Positions 47,488 to 60,529 of a DNA stretch of 64,000 nucleotides are shown here, piece after piece. The notes beneath the pieces were generated by a model. The model was not told the DNA's origin and did not search any database. It worked only from the letters and a program-made list of their open reading frames with translations. The stretch covers positions 27,426,451-27,490,450 of the forward strand of contig CM067067.1 of assembly GCA_033980235.1 (NCBI GenBank), given 5' to 3'. This stretch comes from Diadema setosum. Lineage: Eukaryota; Echinodermata; Echinoidea; Diadematoida; Diadematidae. Numbering within the stretch: the stretch's first letter is position 1; every line of letters begins with the position of its first letter. Position numbers and translations under genes: made by a program.

Positions 47488-49695
47488 AGCACTACCTTTA
47501 GACATGAATGATTAAATATAGAAGGGCTTGGGGGCGCTTCGAAGTTAACTGCTCTTATTAAATATGCACATGTCATTTGCAACTCGACTAAAGATGATAA
47601 AACGCACTGAAATTCTTACTTTAAATAATATTCATAATCTGGTTTTTTTTTTTCTTTAATAGCTTGGGATGTACACTTCATACACTGTATCGGTCTACAT
47701 TTCGCCTACAATATGGAATTCTTTACTTCGAGACGTTTGTTTTTTCAAAAGAAAATTAAGAATCCTTTAAAGGTGCTGTAAAACAGTGGCGTGTTTTTTT
47801 TTTTTGGGGGGGGGGAGGGGAGTCAAATTAGCCTTGGCCCCTCTCCACCGTCCTTTTTTTTTTCCCCCTTTGGCTGCATTTTTTTTTAGTCATCACATGA
47901 AAATTCGTCTGCATCCACCCCGTAGTTTTGCTGATGACCTTTCGTTTTAATTATCTTAACCACACACAATTTTGGCCAAATTTCCCCACCCCTCTTGTGA
48001 ATTTGCTAGCACATGTGTTTATAGTACTGGTGGATTAAGGATTTCGGAGGGGGGGGGGCGGCCAAAATTTATCTTTTCTCATATGTAACAAGCCTACGGG
48101 GCGAAAGGCTGATATTATGGGCTTTCTACACACATTTTTAGATGCTAATTATTGGTTAATATGAGCACGATCATTTATGTTGTGATTATTTTGTTTCCTT
48201 TTCATATATGTATGACTTCTATTAGAGACTTAATTGGCTTGGCACTCCTTACATCGACCTATTTTAGACACCCATTTCCTTCTCTCTCTCTTGCTTTTTC
48301 TCTACTGTCCTCTGAATAGTGTAACTACATGTACATGCAGTACCTCTTCTCTTTTGTATGATATACATCAAGTTTCCATCTGAGCATAATGTGTGTTGCA
48401 GCACTCTCAAGCTTCATGCATATGCAGCAACATCTTTTTATGTTCATATACATAATTATGCTTGATATATTAATTTGAGAATGTTATTCTTTCTTTTGTA
48501 TATGTTCCGTCCGCACTCTATAGATGTAAATGTACATTGTAAGATTTGGTGCGCATGTTCGAACTGTGTTTCTCTTTTTGTGAACACACAAGAACTGATG
48601 TAATAATGAACTTGAATTACGCATATTCTTTAATATTGATTCCATCTCCATTTGCCATTAGATATTTATTGATTTATGGAGCTCTTCCACAATTGTTATC
48701 CTTCCCATTGTCATTACTCATCTCTGAATAATTCAAATCTGATACTTTATTGAGAACCTATGTTTCTTCGATTACATAATGTACCTCTTCAATATATTGC
48801 TGCAAAAGGCGTAATAAAACATGACCATTCTTATATATTTAAAATGAAGCTTGAAATTCTGATAATTTTGATATTTATGTATTTTTAGGAGTTTATCAGT
48901 TTCGAAGAGTGCATGCAGGATGAGTTTTATGTTTTTATATGATCAAGTGCAGCTATCAAAGAATCTGTTGAGCAGGAAAGAGAAAGATGGAAAATGAGGA
49001 ATTATGAGTGAATTCGCATGCAAGCCAAATGACAATAATGACACCAATAAAAGTTGTGACAATGTAAGAGTCACAAATAATGTGGAATAATAAGAAATAA
49101 AGAAATTAATAGATTATTTCAGAGAAAGAAATAACAGAGTGCATGAGTATGAAAGATGAGTAAATGCAAGTAATCACTACTGACTGGCACATCTTTTCCC
49201 CTATATTTAGCGGTATCCTTCATCTTAGAACAAACATTCATAATTGTTATGAAAGAAGTGAACTGAATTTGAATTAAAAATTATGTGAAAAGTAAAGAAA
49301 GTAAGTTAAAAAAGTAAAAAAAAAGAAGTAAAAAGTAAAAAAATATGAAACACAGTATACCGAGTACATATTAATTACCAAATGATAAATGTCCACATGC
49401 AAAAGTGTTGAATAATATATCCACACAAAAAAGGAGGGGGGAGGGCAAAGAAATCTTTGGAGCGATCAACGACAGCTCTAATAACAATGCTAAATGAAGA
49501 TGAAAACAAGGACAACACGCTTTTTAGAACAATTAAGAGAAACTGGCTTATATTATCATCTTAATTATCACCTAATGTATTATAATCATCACAATAATCA
49601 TTACATGACAATTAATTTCAATTAATAAGGTTATTGTTGATAAGCAGGTATAGCCCTAATAGTATTTGTATGTAAACACATACGAAAATGAAATA

Positions 49696-49866
49696 GCGAC
49701 GGTTCGTAAATACACGCGTATTGCACGTTACCTATTGTGCAGGCCCTACAGCGCGGGTCTCACGAACCGGCGTAATACAACTTACGTCGGTTCGTGGGAC
49801 CCGCGCTTTAAAGTACATAACCTATGCATGGTGCGCGCAAGAAACGATGGATTTACGAACCGACGC
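49696..49866. repeat. Nested inverted repeats on the cacgaaccgacg motif, copy 1
   Basis: Inner hairpin 49751-49806: 25-bp arms, beginning gcgcgggtctcacgaacc, with two differences that would both be G-U pairs in RNA, and a 6-nt loop. Outer arms gcgacggttcgtaaat (49696) and atttacgaaccgacgc (49851) pair with one mismatch. A further gcgtcggttcgtgg lies at 50071. Confidence 0.9.
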
Positions 49867-51278
49867 AGTGAGTTTGAAGACAGAAATATCGTAATTCTTT
49901 TGAATTCACACTAAAATTACACTATGGATAGGAAGAACAACTTCCACTCTCATCACCCTGTCAAAATTTTCACACACAAGACAGGAAAAGTCATTGAAAA
50001 CGTTGTCTAAAACTTGTGAGATCTTTAAACGCGATTTTCTCAGAATTGCATTTTCGCTCAAAAACGAAATAGCGTCGGTTCGTGGTAACACCGACGAGTT
50101 TTCTATTTTTAAAAAAAAGGGAAATTTTCCTCATTTCGGGAATTATTGGGGACAAAATGACATGCTTGCGCCCTAGCCCTCCAGGATCGACACCCCTGCA
50201 TACGAAGAAGTTTTTGTATTTTTAGAATTAAGATGAAGTTTATTTAAACACATTTATGATGGAATCTGGGAAAAAATCAATCACAGAAGTGTATAAGTCC
50301 GTGGGGGAGACCATCCGTTAATTGAAAGTATCTACATTGATATCTCCTCCCACCCAACCAACGGAACTTGTGCATTTTTTAAAATCGAAGTGGCAAACCT
50401 GGTGCACACTTTAGATGAAAATTTGTCAATTTGTCAATCAAAAAGGACCGAACGGGGAGGGTTTGGAAGGGGTAGGGCTTTCCCCTTCTCGCGCGAGGGA
50501 GATTTTGTATTTTCAGAATTGAAATTCAGTCATCTTTGAGTAAAATATTTAGACAGCTTTCTGTCAAAAGACCAAGAAAATTTCCACACCTCGGGAATTA
50601 CGAGGAGGAGCAAAATGATGTGTTAGCCCCCAATACTTTTATTGGGGAACCATCCCCCCGCCTCTTCATATGAGGGAACTTTTGAAAGTGAAAGATCTGC
50701 TGCACACTCTTTGATAAAATGTTGATTGAGACATGTTATACATGTATGTATTTTTATGAAATTAATGCAACAAATAATCAAATATGCATCTCTGCTAGAT
50801 GATAATATTAATCCAGTTAATGACATGCCAAACTCACCTCAAACTGTAATTCATTCTATTCTCCTTTATTCTTTTATTTATTATTTTGTTGTCTTCAACC
50901 CACTTTGAATGTGTTACGTATGATTCTTATAAACATGGGAAATGCACTCCATATAACTGATAGGACTTATAACAAATTGACATAATCATTCAACCATCAC
51001 TAGACAGTTCTGTTATGAGATGTTCTTTATTTAACTAAAATTGTAAATTATGATACGTGTATGCTCCCATGCAAACTCACAACAAAATACAGAAATATGA
51101 TTTCTTTTAATAATAATTCATTATGTCTCTAAATGTACAATTAAAGAAAGTGATTACAAAAAGGATGTCAAGCATTGTATATTAAAATAATAGATTATTC
51201 ATTTGTCTCCATCCGTAGTAACACATGCAACTGCAGTGTGCAGTTTGTGGGCTGCTGTGAAAAAAAAAAAAAATCACA

Positions 51279-51358
51279 GGCAGCCCAAGCGGGAATCGAA
51301 CCCACGACCTCCGGATTACTAGACCAGCGCCATAACCACTAGACCACCGGGATGCCCT
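51279..51358 (-). mobile_element. SINE head derived from tRNA-Thr(AGU), copy 2
   Basis: Same sequence as at 47408, carried along in the tandem duplication; only the neighbouring A-run differs in length. Confidence 0.7.
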
Positions 51359-53565
51359 AGCACTACCTGTAGACATGAATGATTAAATATAGAAGGGCTT
51401 GGGGGCGCTTCGAAGTTAACTGCTCTTATTAAATATGCACATGTCATTTGCAACTCGACTAAAGATGATTAAACGCACTGAAATTCTTACTTTAAATAAT
51501 ATTCATAATCTGGTTTTTTTTTTTCTTTAATAGCTTGGGATGTACACTTCATACACTGTATCGGTCTACATTTCGCCTACAATATGGAATTCTTTACTTC
51601 GAGACGTTTGTTTTTTCAAAAGAAAATTAAGAATCCTTTAAAGGTGCTGTAAAACAGTGGCGTGTTTTTTTTTTTGGGGGGGGGGGGAGGGGAGTCAAAT
51701 TAGCCTTGGCCCCTCTCCACCGTCCTTTTTTTTTTCCCCCTTTGGCTGCATTTTTTTTTAGTCATCACATGAAAATTCGTCTGCATCCACCCCGTAGTTT
51801 TGCTGATGACCTTTCGTTTTAATTATCTTAACCACACACAATTTTGGCCAAATTTCCCCACCCCTCTTGTGAATTTGCTAGCACATGTGTTTATAGTACT
51901 GGTGGATTAAGGATTTCGGAGGGGGGGGCGGCCAAAATTTATCTTTTCTCATATGTAACAAGCCTACGGGGCGAAAGGCTGATATTATGGGCTTTCTACA
52001 CACATTTTTAGATGCTAATTATTGGTTAATATGAGCACGATCATTTATGTTGTGATTATTTTGTTTCCTTTTCATTATGTATGACTTCTATTAGAGACTT
52101 AATTGGCTTGGCACTCCTTACATCGACCTATTTTAGACACCCATTTCCTTCTCTCTCTCTTGCTTTTTCTCTACTGTCCTCTGAATAGTGTAACTACATG
52201 TACATGCAGTACCTCTTCTCTTTTGTATGATATACATCAAGTTTCCATCTGAGCATAATGTGTGTTGCAGCACTCTCAAGCTTCATGCATATGCAGCAAC
52301 ATCTTTTTATGTTCATATACATAATTATGCTTGATATATTAATTTGAGAATGTTATTCTTTCTTTTGTATATGTTCCGTCCGCACTCTATAGATGTAAAT
52401 GTACATTGTAAGATTTGGTGCGCATGTTCGAACTGTGTTTCTCTTTTTGTGAACACACAAGAACTGATGTAATAATGAACTTGAATTACGCATATTCTTT
52501 AATATTGATTCCATCTCCATTTGCCATTAGATATTTATTGATTTATGGAGCTCTTCCACAATTGTTATCCTTCCCATTGTCATTACTCATCTCTGAATAA
52601 TTCAAATCTGATACTTTATTGAGAACCTATGTTTCTTCGATTACATAATGTACCTCTTCAATATATTGCTGCAAAAGGCGTAATAAAACATGACCATTCT
52701 TATATATTTAAAATGAAGCTTGAAATTCTGATAATTTTGATATTTATGTATTTTTAGGAGTTTATCAGTTTCGAAGAGTGCATGCAGGATGAGTTTTATG
52801 TTTTTATATGATCAAGTGCAGCTATCAAAGAATCTGTTGAGCAGGAAAGAGAAAGATGGAAAATGAGGAATTATGAGTGAATTCGCATGCAAGCCAAATG
52901 ACAATAATGACACCAATAAAAGTTGTGACAATGTAAGAGTCACAAATAATGTGGAATAATAAGAAATAAAGAAATTAATAGATTATTTCAGAGAAAGAAA
53001 TAACAGAGTGCATGAGTATGAAAGATGAGTAAATGCAAGTAATCACTACTGACTGGCACATCTTTTCCCCTATATTTAGCGGTATCCTTCATCTTAGAAC
53101 AAACATTCATAATTGTTATGAAAGAAGTGAACTGAATTTGAATTAAAAATTATGTGAAAAGTAAAGAAAGTAAGTTAAAAAAGTAAAAAAAAAAGAAGTA
53201 AAAAGTAAAAAAATATGAAACACAGTATACCGAGTACATATTAATTACCAAATGATAAATGTCCACATGCAAAAGTGTTGAATAATATATCCACACAAAA
53301 AAGGAGGGGGGAGGGCAAAGAAATCTTTGGAGCGATCAACGACAGCTCTAATAACAATGCTAAATGAAGATGAAAACAAGGACAACACGCTTTTTAGAAC
53401 AATTAAGAGAAACTGGCTTATATTATCATCTTAATTATCACCTAATGTATTATAATCATCACAATAATCATTACATGACAATTAATTTCAATTAATAAGG
53501 TTATTGTTGATAAGCAGGTATAGCCCTAATAGTATTTGTATGTAAACACATACGAAAATGAAATA

Positions 53566-53734
53566 GCGACGGTTCGTAAATACACGCGTATTGCACGTTA
53601 CCTATTGTGCAGGCCCTACAGCGCGGGTCTCACGAACCGGCGTAATACAACTTACGTCGGTTCGTGGGACCCGCGCTTAAGTACATAACCTATGCATGGT
53701 GCGCGCAAGAAACGATGGATTTACGAACCGACGC
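53566..53734. repeat. Nested inverted repeats on the cacgaaccgacg motif, copy 2
   Basis: Duplicate of 49696-49866; hairpin core at 53621-53676. Confidence 0.9.
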
Positions 53735-54588
53735 AGTGAGTTTGAAGACAGAAATATCGTAATTCTTTTGAATTCACACTAAAATTACACTATGGATAGG
53801 AAGAACAACTTCCACTCTCATCACCCTGTCAAAATTTTCACACACAAGACAGGAAAAGTCATTGAAAACGTTGTCTAAAACTTGTGAGATCTTTAAACGC
53901 GATTTTCTCAGAATTGCATTTTCGCTCAAAAACGAAATAGCGTCGGTTCGTGGTAACACCGACGAGTTTTCTATTTTTAAAAAAAAGGGAAATTTTCCTC
54001 ATTTCGGGAATTATTGGGGACAAAATGACATGCTTGCGCCCTAGCCCTCCAGGATCGACACCCCTGCATACGAAGAAGTTTTTGTATTTTTAGAATTAAG
54101 ATGAAGTTTATTTAAACACATTTATGATGGAATCTGGGAAAAAATCAATCACAGAAGTGTATAAGTCCGTGGGGGAGACCATCCGTTAATTGAAAGTATC
54201 TACATTGATATCTCCTCCCACCCAACCAACGGAACTTGTGCATTTTTTAAAATCGAAGTGGCAAACCTGGTGCACACTTTAGATGAAAATTTGTCAATTT
54301 GTCAATCAAAAAGGACCGAACGGGGAGGGTTTGGAAGGGGTAGGGCTTTCCCCTTCTCGCGCGAGGGAGATTTTGTATTTTCAGAATTGAAATTCAGTCA
54401 TCTTTGAGTAAAATATTTAGACAGCTTTCTGTCAAAAGACCAAGAAAATTTCCACACCTCGGGAATTACGAGGAGGAGCAAAATGATGTGTTAGCCCCCA
54501 ATACTTTTATTGGGGAACCATCCCCCCGCCTCTTCATATGAGGGAACTTTTGAAAGTGAAAGATCTGCTGCACACTCTTTGATAAAAT

Positions 54589-54959
54589 ATTATGAAATAT
54601 AATACATCAATCTCAAAAATGTGTATACAAAGTCTATCGAAAGCGACCCAGTGATGGGGGAGCTTCATTTGCATGTTTATGATTGCAATTCAGCGATCTG
54701 GTGCATACTTCTGGCGGTATTTGGACATTTTATTTTTCATCAAGATAATTCGAGATTTGTCCTCATCTCGGGAATTGATTGGGGGACAAATGATTTGTTT
54801 GCCCCCAACATATTCATGGGGGTTTGCCCCCAACATATTCATGGGAGCGGGGCAAATGTCCCTTTGCAACCCCCCTCCCCCCACTCCTGATCATCCCTGA
54901 GTATACCCATAGATGTAGGCCTATCCTGACTGAGTTATCAGTCATCATCGTTTGCACAA
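54589..54959. repeat. G-run repeat family fragment
   Basis: attcagcgatctggtgcata and twice ttgcccccaacatattcatggg link it to the family at 41.7-42.7 kb. Frames here are repeat products. Confidence 0.5.
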
Positions 54960-54974
54960 TGATTCAGGAAATGA

Positions 54975-55240
54975 GGGGTGTTTGAACCCATAAATGTAAA
55001 AACGCCCACAAATGTAAAAATACATCGCCCACAAATATATATAAAAAAAAATCGCCCACAAATGTAGAAAACATCCCCAACAAATGTTGAATTTCAACCA
55101 CAATGTAAAAGCAAACAGCGCATACAATGTAAAAAAAAACACAAAACAAAACAAAACAAAAAAACGCCCACTAATGAAGTAAAAAAAAAATCATGCATCA
55201 ACCACAAATGTAGAACATTTCTACATTAATGTGGTTGACG
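54975..55240. repeat. Degenerate minisatellite (cgcccacaaatgtaaaa) ending in a hairpin
   Basis: About nine units of 20-25 bp with A-runs. At 55196-55239 atcaaccacaaatgtagaa pairs with ttctacattaatgtggttga. Confidence 0.75.
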
Positions 55241-55389
55241 TATTTCTATTTTTTTTATTATCATTTTTTTATTATTTCGGGGTTCTGAACACAGGGGCTG
55301 ATCCAGGAATTCAGTAAGTAAAGGGCTGATTTCACGGAGCACGCGAACGATTTGCGAAGGACTCAAATGGCTAAATCCAGCATTGCATA

Positions 55390-55612
55390 GATACAATCTG
55401 TATCTATGCAAATAAGCCTTAATTTGCATAATTTATGCAAAAATACATATAAAAATTAATTAAAAAAATATATGTGCATCCAGCAGAAATATCTAATTTG
55501 GTAGAAGTATTCTATAGATTATGTGGAAACAATTCCAGCAAAAAGTTATTTCATACCTATGTAAATAAACATAAAATTTGCATAATTACGCAAGTGATGC
55601 AAATTGATTTGT
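55390..55612. repeat. Inverted repeat, left copy (partner 60530-60740)
   Basis: Shares with the partner, in inverse orientation: tgtatctatgcaaataagcc, ttaatttgcataatttatgc, atccagcagaaat, taatttggtagaagtat and tttcatacctatgtaaataa. Rich in ATGCAAAT-like octamers. Confidence 0.85.
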
Positions 55613-55989
55613 ACTCAATGAAAAACCCCTTAAATCTCATCCTAGATAGATGTAACCCGTAAGAAAAACTCTATATGAAACAAAATGAGAAAAGGATTTG
55701 AATATTGAACCATCATTACCAGCTTATTTACCTAATTACTAAAGAAAGTAAAGTAAAAACATTATTTTTAAAGTTTTCCGTATAGTCTAAGAACTGCATT
55801 TTATGATAAAAACTACCAAAGTAGTATACATATCCTTTAGTCAAAAGGAAATGGTTTGCAATATCGAAACACTATTTCTCTATGAAAATACCACGTAATT
55901 AGCATATCGTGCAAATTAATACCCGAATGTACCAGAAGTCAATGGTCGAGGTTGACTTAAGAAATTGTATCAGTTTACGCGATAACTCA

Positions 55990-56500
55990 AGACTGGATTA
56001 AGCAAATTTCACCAAACTTGGTCCAAGGGTGACGTATGATGGGACAATTAACCGAGCAGTTTTTAAGTAAAACCGGCAAGAGGTCAAAGGTCAAAAAGTT
56101 CAAGGTCAATGCTCAAAATTTCATTATTTCCCCCATATCTATGCAATGCCTGAAGGTATTTTCTTGAAGCTTAGTGACTGCATACATGTACTACCAAAAT
56201 AAGATTCTCCAGAGAGTTTCAGGTCAAGAGGTCAAAGGTCAGGTGAAAATGTTAAAATTTCACTTTTTTTCTCCGTATCTTGCAAATGGTTCAAGATATC
56301 TTCATGGAACTTGGTATTGGCAGGGATTTTCTAGGGAATTTAAGGTTCATTTGTCAAAGGTCAGGGGTCAAAGATCAAGGTCAATTGGGCCCTCAAATTT
56401 TTTTTTTCTTGAAACTTAATATATACATGTATTACCTAATGGAGATTCTCTGGGAGATTTCCTGCCAAAAGGTCAAAGCTCTAATGAAAGTGCTATATAT
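55990..56500. repeat. Minisatellite of ~130-150 bp with DR1-like motifs
   Basis: Three to four units share aggtcaaaggtca (56081-56093 and 56229-56241 exact; 56351-56376 variant; 56466 partial), aaatttca-tttt, atatct-tgcaat and ttcttgaa-cttagt. Frames at 56174-56663 are by-products. Confidence 0.8.
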
Positions 56501-57715
56501 CACTTTTTCTTGTGAATCAAGGTATCATGAAACTAAGTACATATTTGTGCATGTTCTACCCGACAGTGATTCCCTTTTTAATTATCGAAAAAATGTTACA
56601 CCCTCCCCTCTCAAGTGTTTTTGTTTCGTCTTGATAAGTAGGAAAGGACATGGAATTCAGTGACATAGTATAGTTATCACCGTCATTGCATTTGATATAT
56701 GGGTTGCATGAAAGTTAAGTAGTTTTGGTGCACACATGTATAACCTCTGACATTCTTACCTTTGACATCTTTACCTGTGTATTTCTTTTTTACCTCTGAC
56801 ATCTTTACACAAAACCAGTTAACATAACTATTTTGGAAAAAGCTTCAAGATCATGTAGGTCATGATCATCTTAAGAGGTATTAGCTGGTATGTAGTGGAA
56901 TATAACATTCTTTTCTTTGAACCGCCAGGGAGTTACATTATCCCAAGGGAAAACAGTCACAACCAGGGAGAATATGACATTTACGATCCTCGCAAACAGT
57001 AGCATGTGATGATTTTCATTTCATTCATTTATTTATGCACGGCACATACTTCAGTCCGAAGACTGTTCTTCCGCAGGTCCGTGCGGACCTGTATAGACCT
57101 GTATGATCTGTATAGACAAATCACATCCTAGTAATTGTAGAGGCCATCTAGTATACTCTTCCATGGCTATGAACATATTATTTCTGCTTTGATTTATTGT
57201 TGAAATTGACAGATTTTAAGTCAGAGACTAAGATTACTTGACTTAAAGTATAACACCTCCTATATTGTTCACATGAAAATTGTTACATAAATTATTGCCT
57301 TATCACAATGATATTGTGTATAAATTTCCTAGCACAGTTGCCATGCCATAGCAGCTCGTAGTATACTGAGGGAACTTTTTTTTTCACAAACAGACTTTGA
57401 TTCTAACTCAAGCTTGTAAGTTCTTAATGTGTGCAGATACCCTTGCATCCACATAGTTTTCACAAGTTTATAATCAGTTTGATGTAAAAAGCCTCTTACT
57501 CGCTTGGTTGCCTACAAAATGCAATGAAAATCAGAATTCATGTTTTCACTATGGTAGTGGTTTTTTTTTTTTTTTTTTTTGTAATGATTTTCTAACCATG
57601 ACCTCAGTTGTGTACTGTTTGCAAGGAAAAAAAAAAGTTCCTTTTGTAAGCAATATTGTTCCGATTTGCATATATTATCAGTGCTGTTGCTATGTAGGCC
57701 CTTCTGTTATATTTA
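56501..57715. other. No recognisable gene
   Basis: Contains a small hairpin-like gcaggtccgtgcggacctg near 57074 and a T-run at 57560-57580. Confidence 0.4.
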
Positions 57716-57740
57716 TTTGTTCGTTCGTTCGTTCGTTCGT
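57716..57740. repeat. (TTCG)n microsatellite
   Basis: Six units of gttc. Confidence 0.9.
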
Positions 57741-58039
57741 ATTTTATTTTGCTTCTCAATCAAATCAAATAAAAAAATGAATAACATCAATGTGACAAAT
57801 TCAAACCAAACATAACCAAATGACAAAAGAGCAATACAATGTACAAAACAAAAGTGCAGTTGATTCTACATGCATAACAGAAATCTTCGTAAAACATTAT
57901 TACATAATAATACAAATAAGGCAGTACATTTTATTTTGATTAAATAGGGAAGCAGGAGACCGTCAGCATAAGCATAGCTTGACTGGGCTGATGACCTCAT
58001 TGGGAAATATAACTGGTTTGCCTGTCACAGAAAGTACAG

Positions 58040-58048
58040 TTTTTTTTT

Positions 58049-58080
<32 letters not shown>
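58040..58080. repeat. T-run and (TTG)n microsatellite
   Basis: Ten T then eleven TTG-type units. Confidence 0.9.
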
Positions 58081-58312
58081 CTACGTTACAATAGTATGCT
58101 TTATAGGAAAAAGATGTGAGTGAGTGCTGTGCGAGTGCAATAGGTGACTCTTGAATGTTTGTGTTGGGGCCATTTATAATATACATTATTCTTCAGTACA
58201 TCAATACAATAATACTAACAATTTCAAACCTAACATAAACAATATCACATCAAATTATTATACATTATAATACTAAATATATTAAGTTAACATATATTTC
58301 TTTGAGCTAGCT

Positions 58313-60089
58313 TTAAAAGAAAACAAAGATGTTCGAGTCGGGTAAAGCATGCCATGTATCAGGTCCGTGATGCATCACTGACCTATGAGCTATAAGAGAT
58401 TTTGGATTATGTAGATGAAAATCTGTTGAGTGTCTTGTAGGGTACAAGTGAATGTTAGCATTATAATCGAAAAAGTTTTGGAAGGACTGTGGTAACAAAT
58501 TTTCCGTGTACTTATACATAAATACAGAAATTTGAAACTAATGTATATCATCAATTTTTAACACATTTAGCTGCTTGAATAACGGGGTCGTATGCGCTAA
58601 ATACGTAGCGTGTGAACATACATTATTCTGATCGCCTTCTTTTGCAATAAAAACAATAAATTTATCTGTGTCTTATTACAATCACCCCAAACAATATTAC
58701 AATAAGCCATATGAGGGAAAATAAATGCATTGTAAAGCATATCGTCGGTTGAGAATGATAAGGGCGTTAAGTTGTCACTAAACCCATAGTGTTCAAGACA
58801 ACTTAACGCCCTTCTCATTCTCAACAGACGATATGTAATGATTTAGATGACAATAAATATCGCAATTTATATAATATACCAATCTGTCTGGATATAACAG
58901 TTGTCATATTCCTTATAATTATGATCATACCAGGTCAATCTATTATTCAAAATTACTCCCAAAAAATTAGTAAATGTTCGTCCAGTTAACAATTTTCCGT
59001 CAATACAAATATTACATTCATCAAGTTGAGAATGTGAACTGTTGAAATACATATAATTAGTTTTTGATATGTTCAATGACGATCTATTACTTTTAAACCA
59101 TAAATGACTTTTCAACAATTCAGTGTTTAATATATTTACAAGGGTATCAAAACTTCTGTGAGAAAATACAATATTTGTATCATCCGCAAAAAGTGTGAAA
59201 TGCAATAATGGGGCCGAATAAACAATATCATTTATATATAAAATGAATAATAACGATCCTAATATGGAACCTTGCGGGACGCCACATTTAATTGTAAGTA
59301 GTTGTGACTCAGTAGTTCGAAATTGGACATATTGTTGCCTATTCTTCAAATAATCTACAAACCATAATAAAGTATTACCACGCGCCCCATAATGACAAAG
59401 TTTTTAATGAATATATCATGATCTATAGTATCAAATGCTTTGCTAAGATCCATATATACCAATAACATGTTCTTTACGTGACAAACAATCTAATACCTTA
59501 TTATAAAGTTGAATAATAGCTTGATCCGTTGAATGAAATTTTCTAAAACCATACTGATTTGACACAAATATATTGTTACTAACTAAAAGATCATAAAGAC
59601 GGCAATGCACTATTTTCTCACGAATTTTTGATGTTGCTGGTAGAACCGATATTGGCCGATAATTAGACACTTACTGATGAATCATCTTTTTTGTAAATTG
59701 GTACTACTTTGGCTATTTTCAAAGAATTTGGGCAGACACCAGTGGTTAACGATAAATTAGATATATAACACAAGTAAAAATGAAATGAATAATCTTTTTC
59801 AAAAGGTTTACATTTATTCCATCATGTCCAGTCGACTTACTACCTTTAAGAGATTGTACAATATTAATAACTTATACGGGGTAATTTGCCGAAAATATAA
59901 AGAATTTACTGAGGATTCAGGAAGAGTTTGAATAAAATTATCATTAATAATAACTATATTCGAAGCCAATTTCAAACCAACATTGCCAAAATAAGTATTT
60001 AAAATATCAGCAATTTTTTGTGGCTCACTAATATTTTGACCCCCATTCTTATGATTTGCATAATCATATTTAAAGAGTGTCACTATCAA
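58313..60089 (-). pseudogene. LINE reverse transcriptase remnant
   Basis: In order on the minus strand: a linker (DILNTYFGNVGLKLASNI), then NYRPISVLPATSKI and YGFRKFHSTDQAI (59670-59520), a stop near 59443, then CGVPQGSILGSLLFILY (about 59280-59230), FADDTN with both catalytic Asp (59173-59190), the thumb region (SSLNISKTNYM), FLGV, and a C-terminal part (FPHMAYCNIVWG and later YPTRHSTDFHL). Broken by frameshifts near 58860 and 58560, and by an inverted duplication at 58741-58832. Inactive. Confidence 0.88.
58741..58832. repeat. Long near-perfect hairpin inside the LINE
   Basis: Arms of 36 bp (58741-58776 and 58797-58832) match at 34 positions, core agggcgttaagttgtc, around a 20-nt loop. It sits in the reverse transcriptase C-terminal region where such a palindrome is not expected. 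Confidence 0.9.
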
Positions 60090-60090
60090 T

Positions 60091-60529
60091 TGCTATCTTT
60101 CCCACCCTGCAAAGCATTTATGCAGTGAGGGAAAATTGATAGTAAAAATGATTTCAAAGATCGATATGTTTCGAAATTTCACGTCTTGTATACTTATTTA
60201 CATAATTTATGCATAAAATGCCTAAGTTAATTAAATAATATGGAAACAATTCAAGCAACGGAAGAGTGTTGTTGCGAGATTAGTAGTGTCTTATTCTATT
60301 AGCTTTTAGGATATTAAGTTCAAGCGATTGAAGACATTGTCACATGATTGCCTTTTGTTTGTTCTGATTATCTTTGTATATAGGTATTGATATGCATATT
60401 ATGCAAATAACAGGTTGTTTCCCTAGACAGTTTGTCTCTTTAGATGAATCATTTGCTTTTGACCCAAGGATATCCCAGGTTCGAACTTTGTACTAGCAGA
60501 TCCAGTGCTTAATAGATTAGAAATTCTTT
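60091..60529. other. No recognisable feature
   Basis: AT-rich with tttgcat/atgcaaat words like the adjoining inverted repeat. Confidence 0.4.

Larger units (their letters stand above)
46851..50720. repeat. 3.87-kb tandem duplication, copy 1
   Basis: Starts at gttgattgagacatg and ends in gataaaat, where copy 2 starts with the same words. Landmarks recur 3870, 3869 and 3868 bp later, differing only by a few single-base changes and homopolymer lengths. The copies share a SINE, hairpins and the G-run repeat family. The frames inside (46856-47038, 48546-48731, 49994-50176) are short and without recognised function. Confidence 0.97.
50721..54588. repeat. 3.87-kb tandem duplication, copy 2
   Basis: Over 99% identical to copy 1 by eye. 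After it the sequence departs (attatgaaat). Two or three bases of shared sequence (aat) at the joints are the only homology at the breakpoints. Confidence 0.97.
58260..60090 (-). mobile_element. LINE fragment, minus strand, 5' truncated
   Basis: A CR1/Jockey-type non-LTR element running from about 60090 down to about 58260, with its coding part in several shifted frames. The 5' side lacks the endonuclease. It is a different family from the LINE at 36.3-39.4 kb judging by its reverse transcriptase sequence. Confidence 0.85.

Noticed and set aside
48546..48731. Conserved 61-codon protein present twice
   Set aside because: Its identity at 52415 is explained by the recent 3.87-kb duplication, so it is not evidence of selection.
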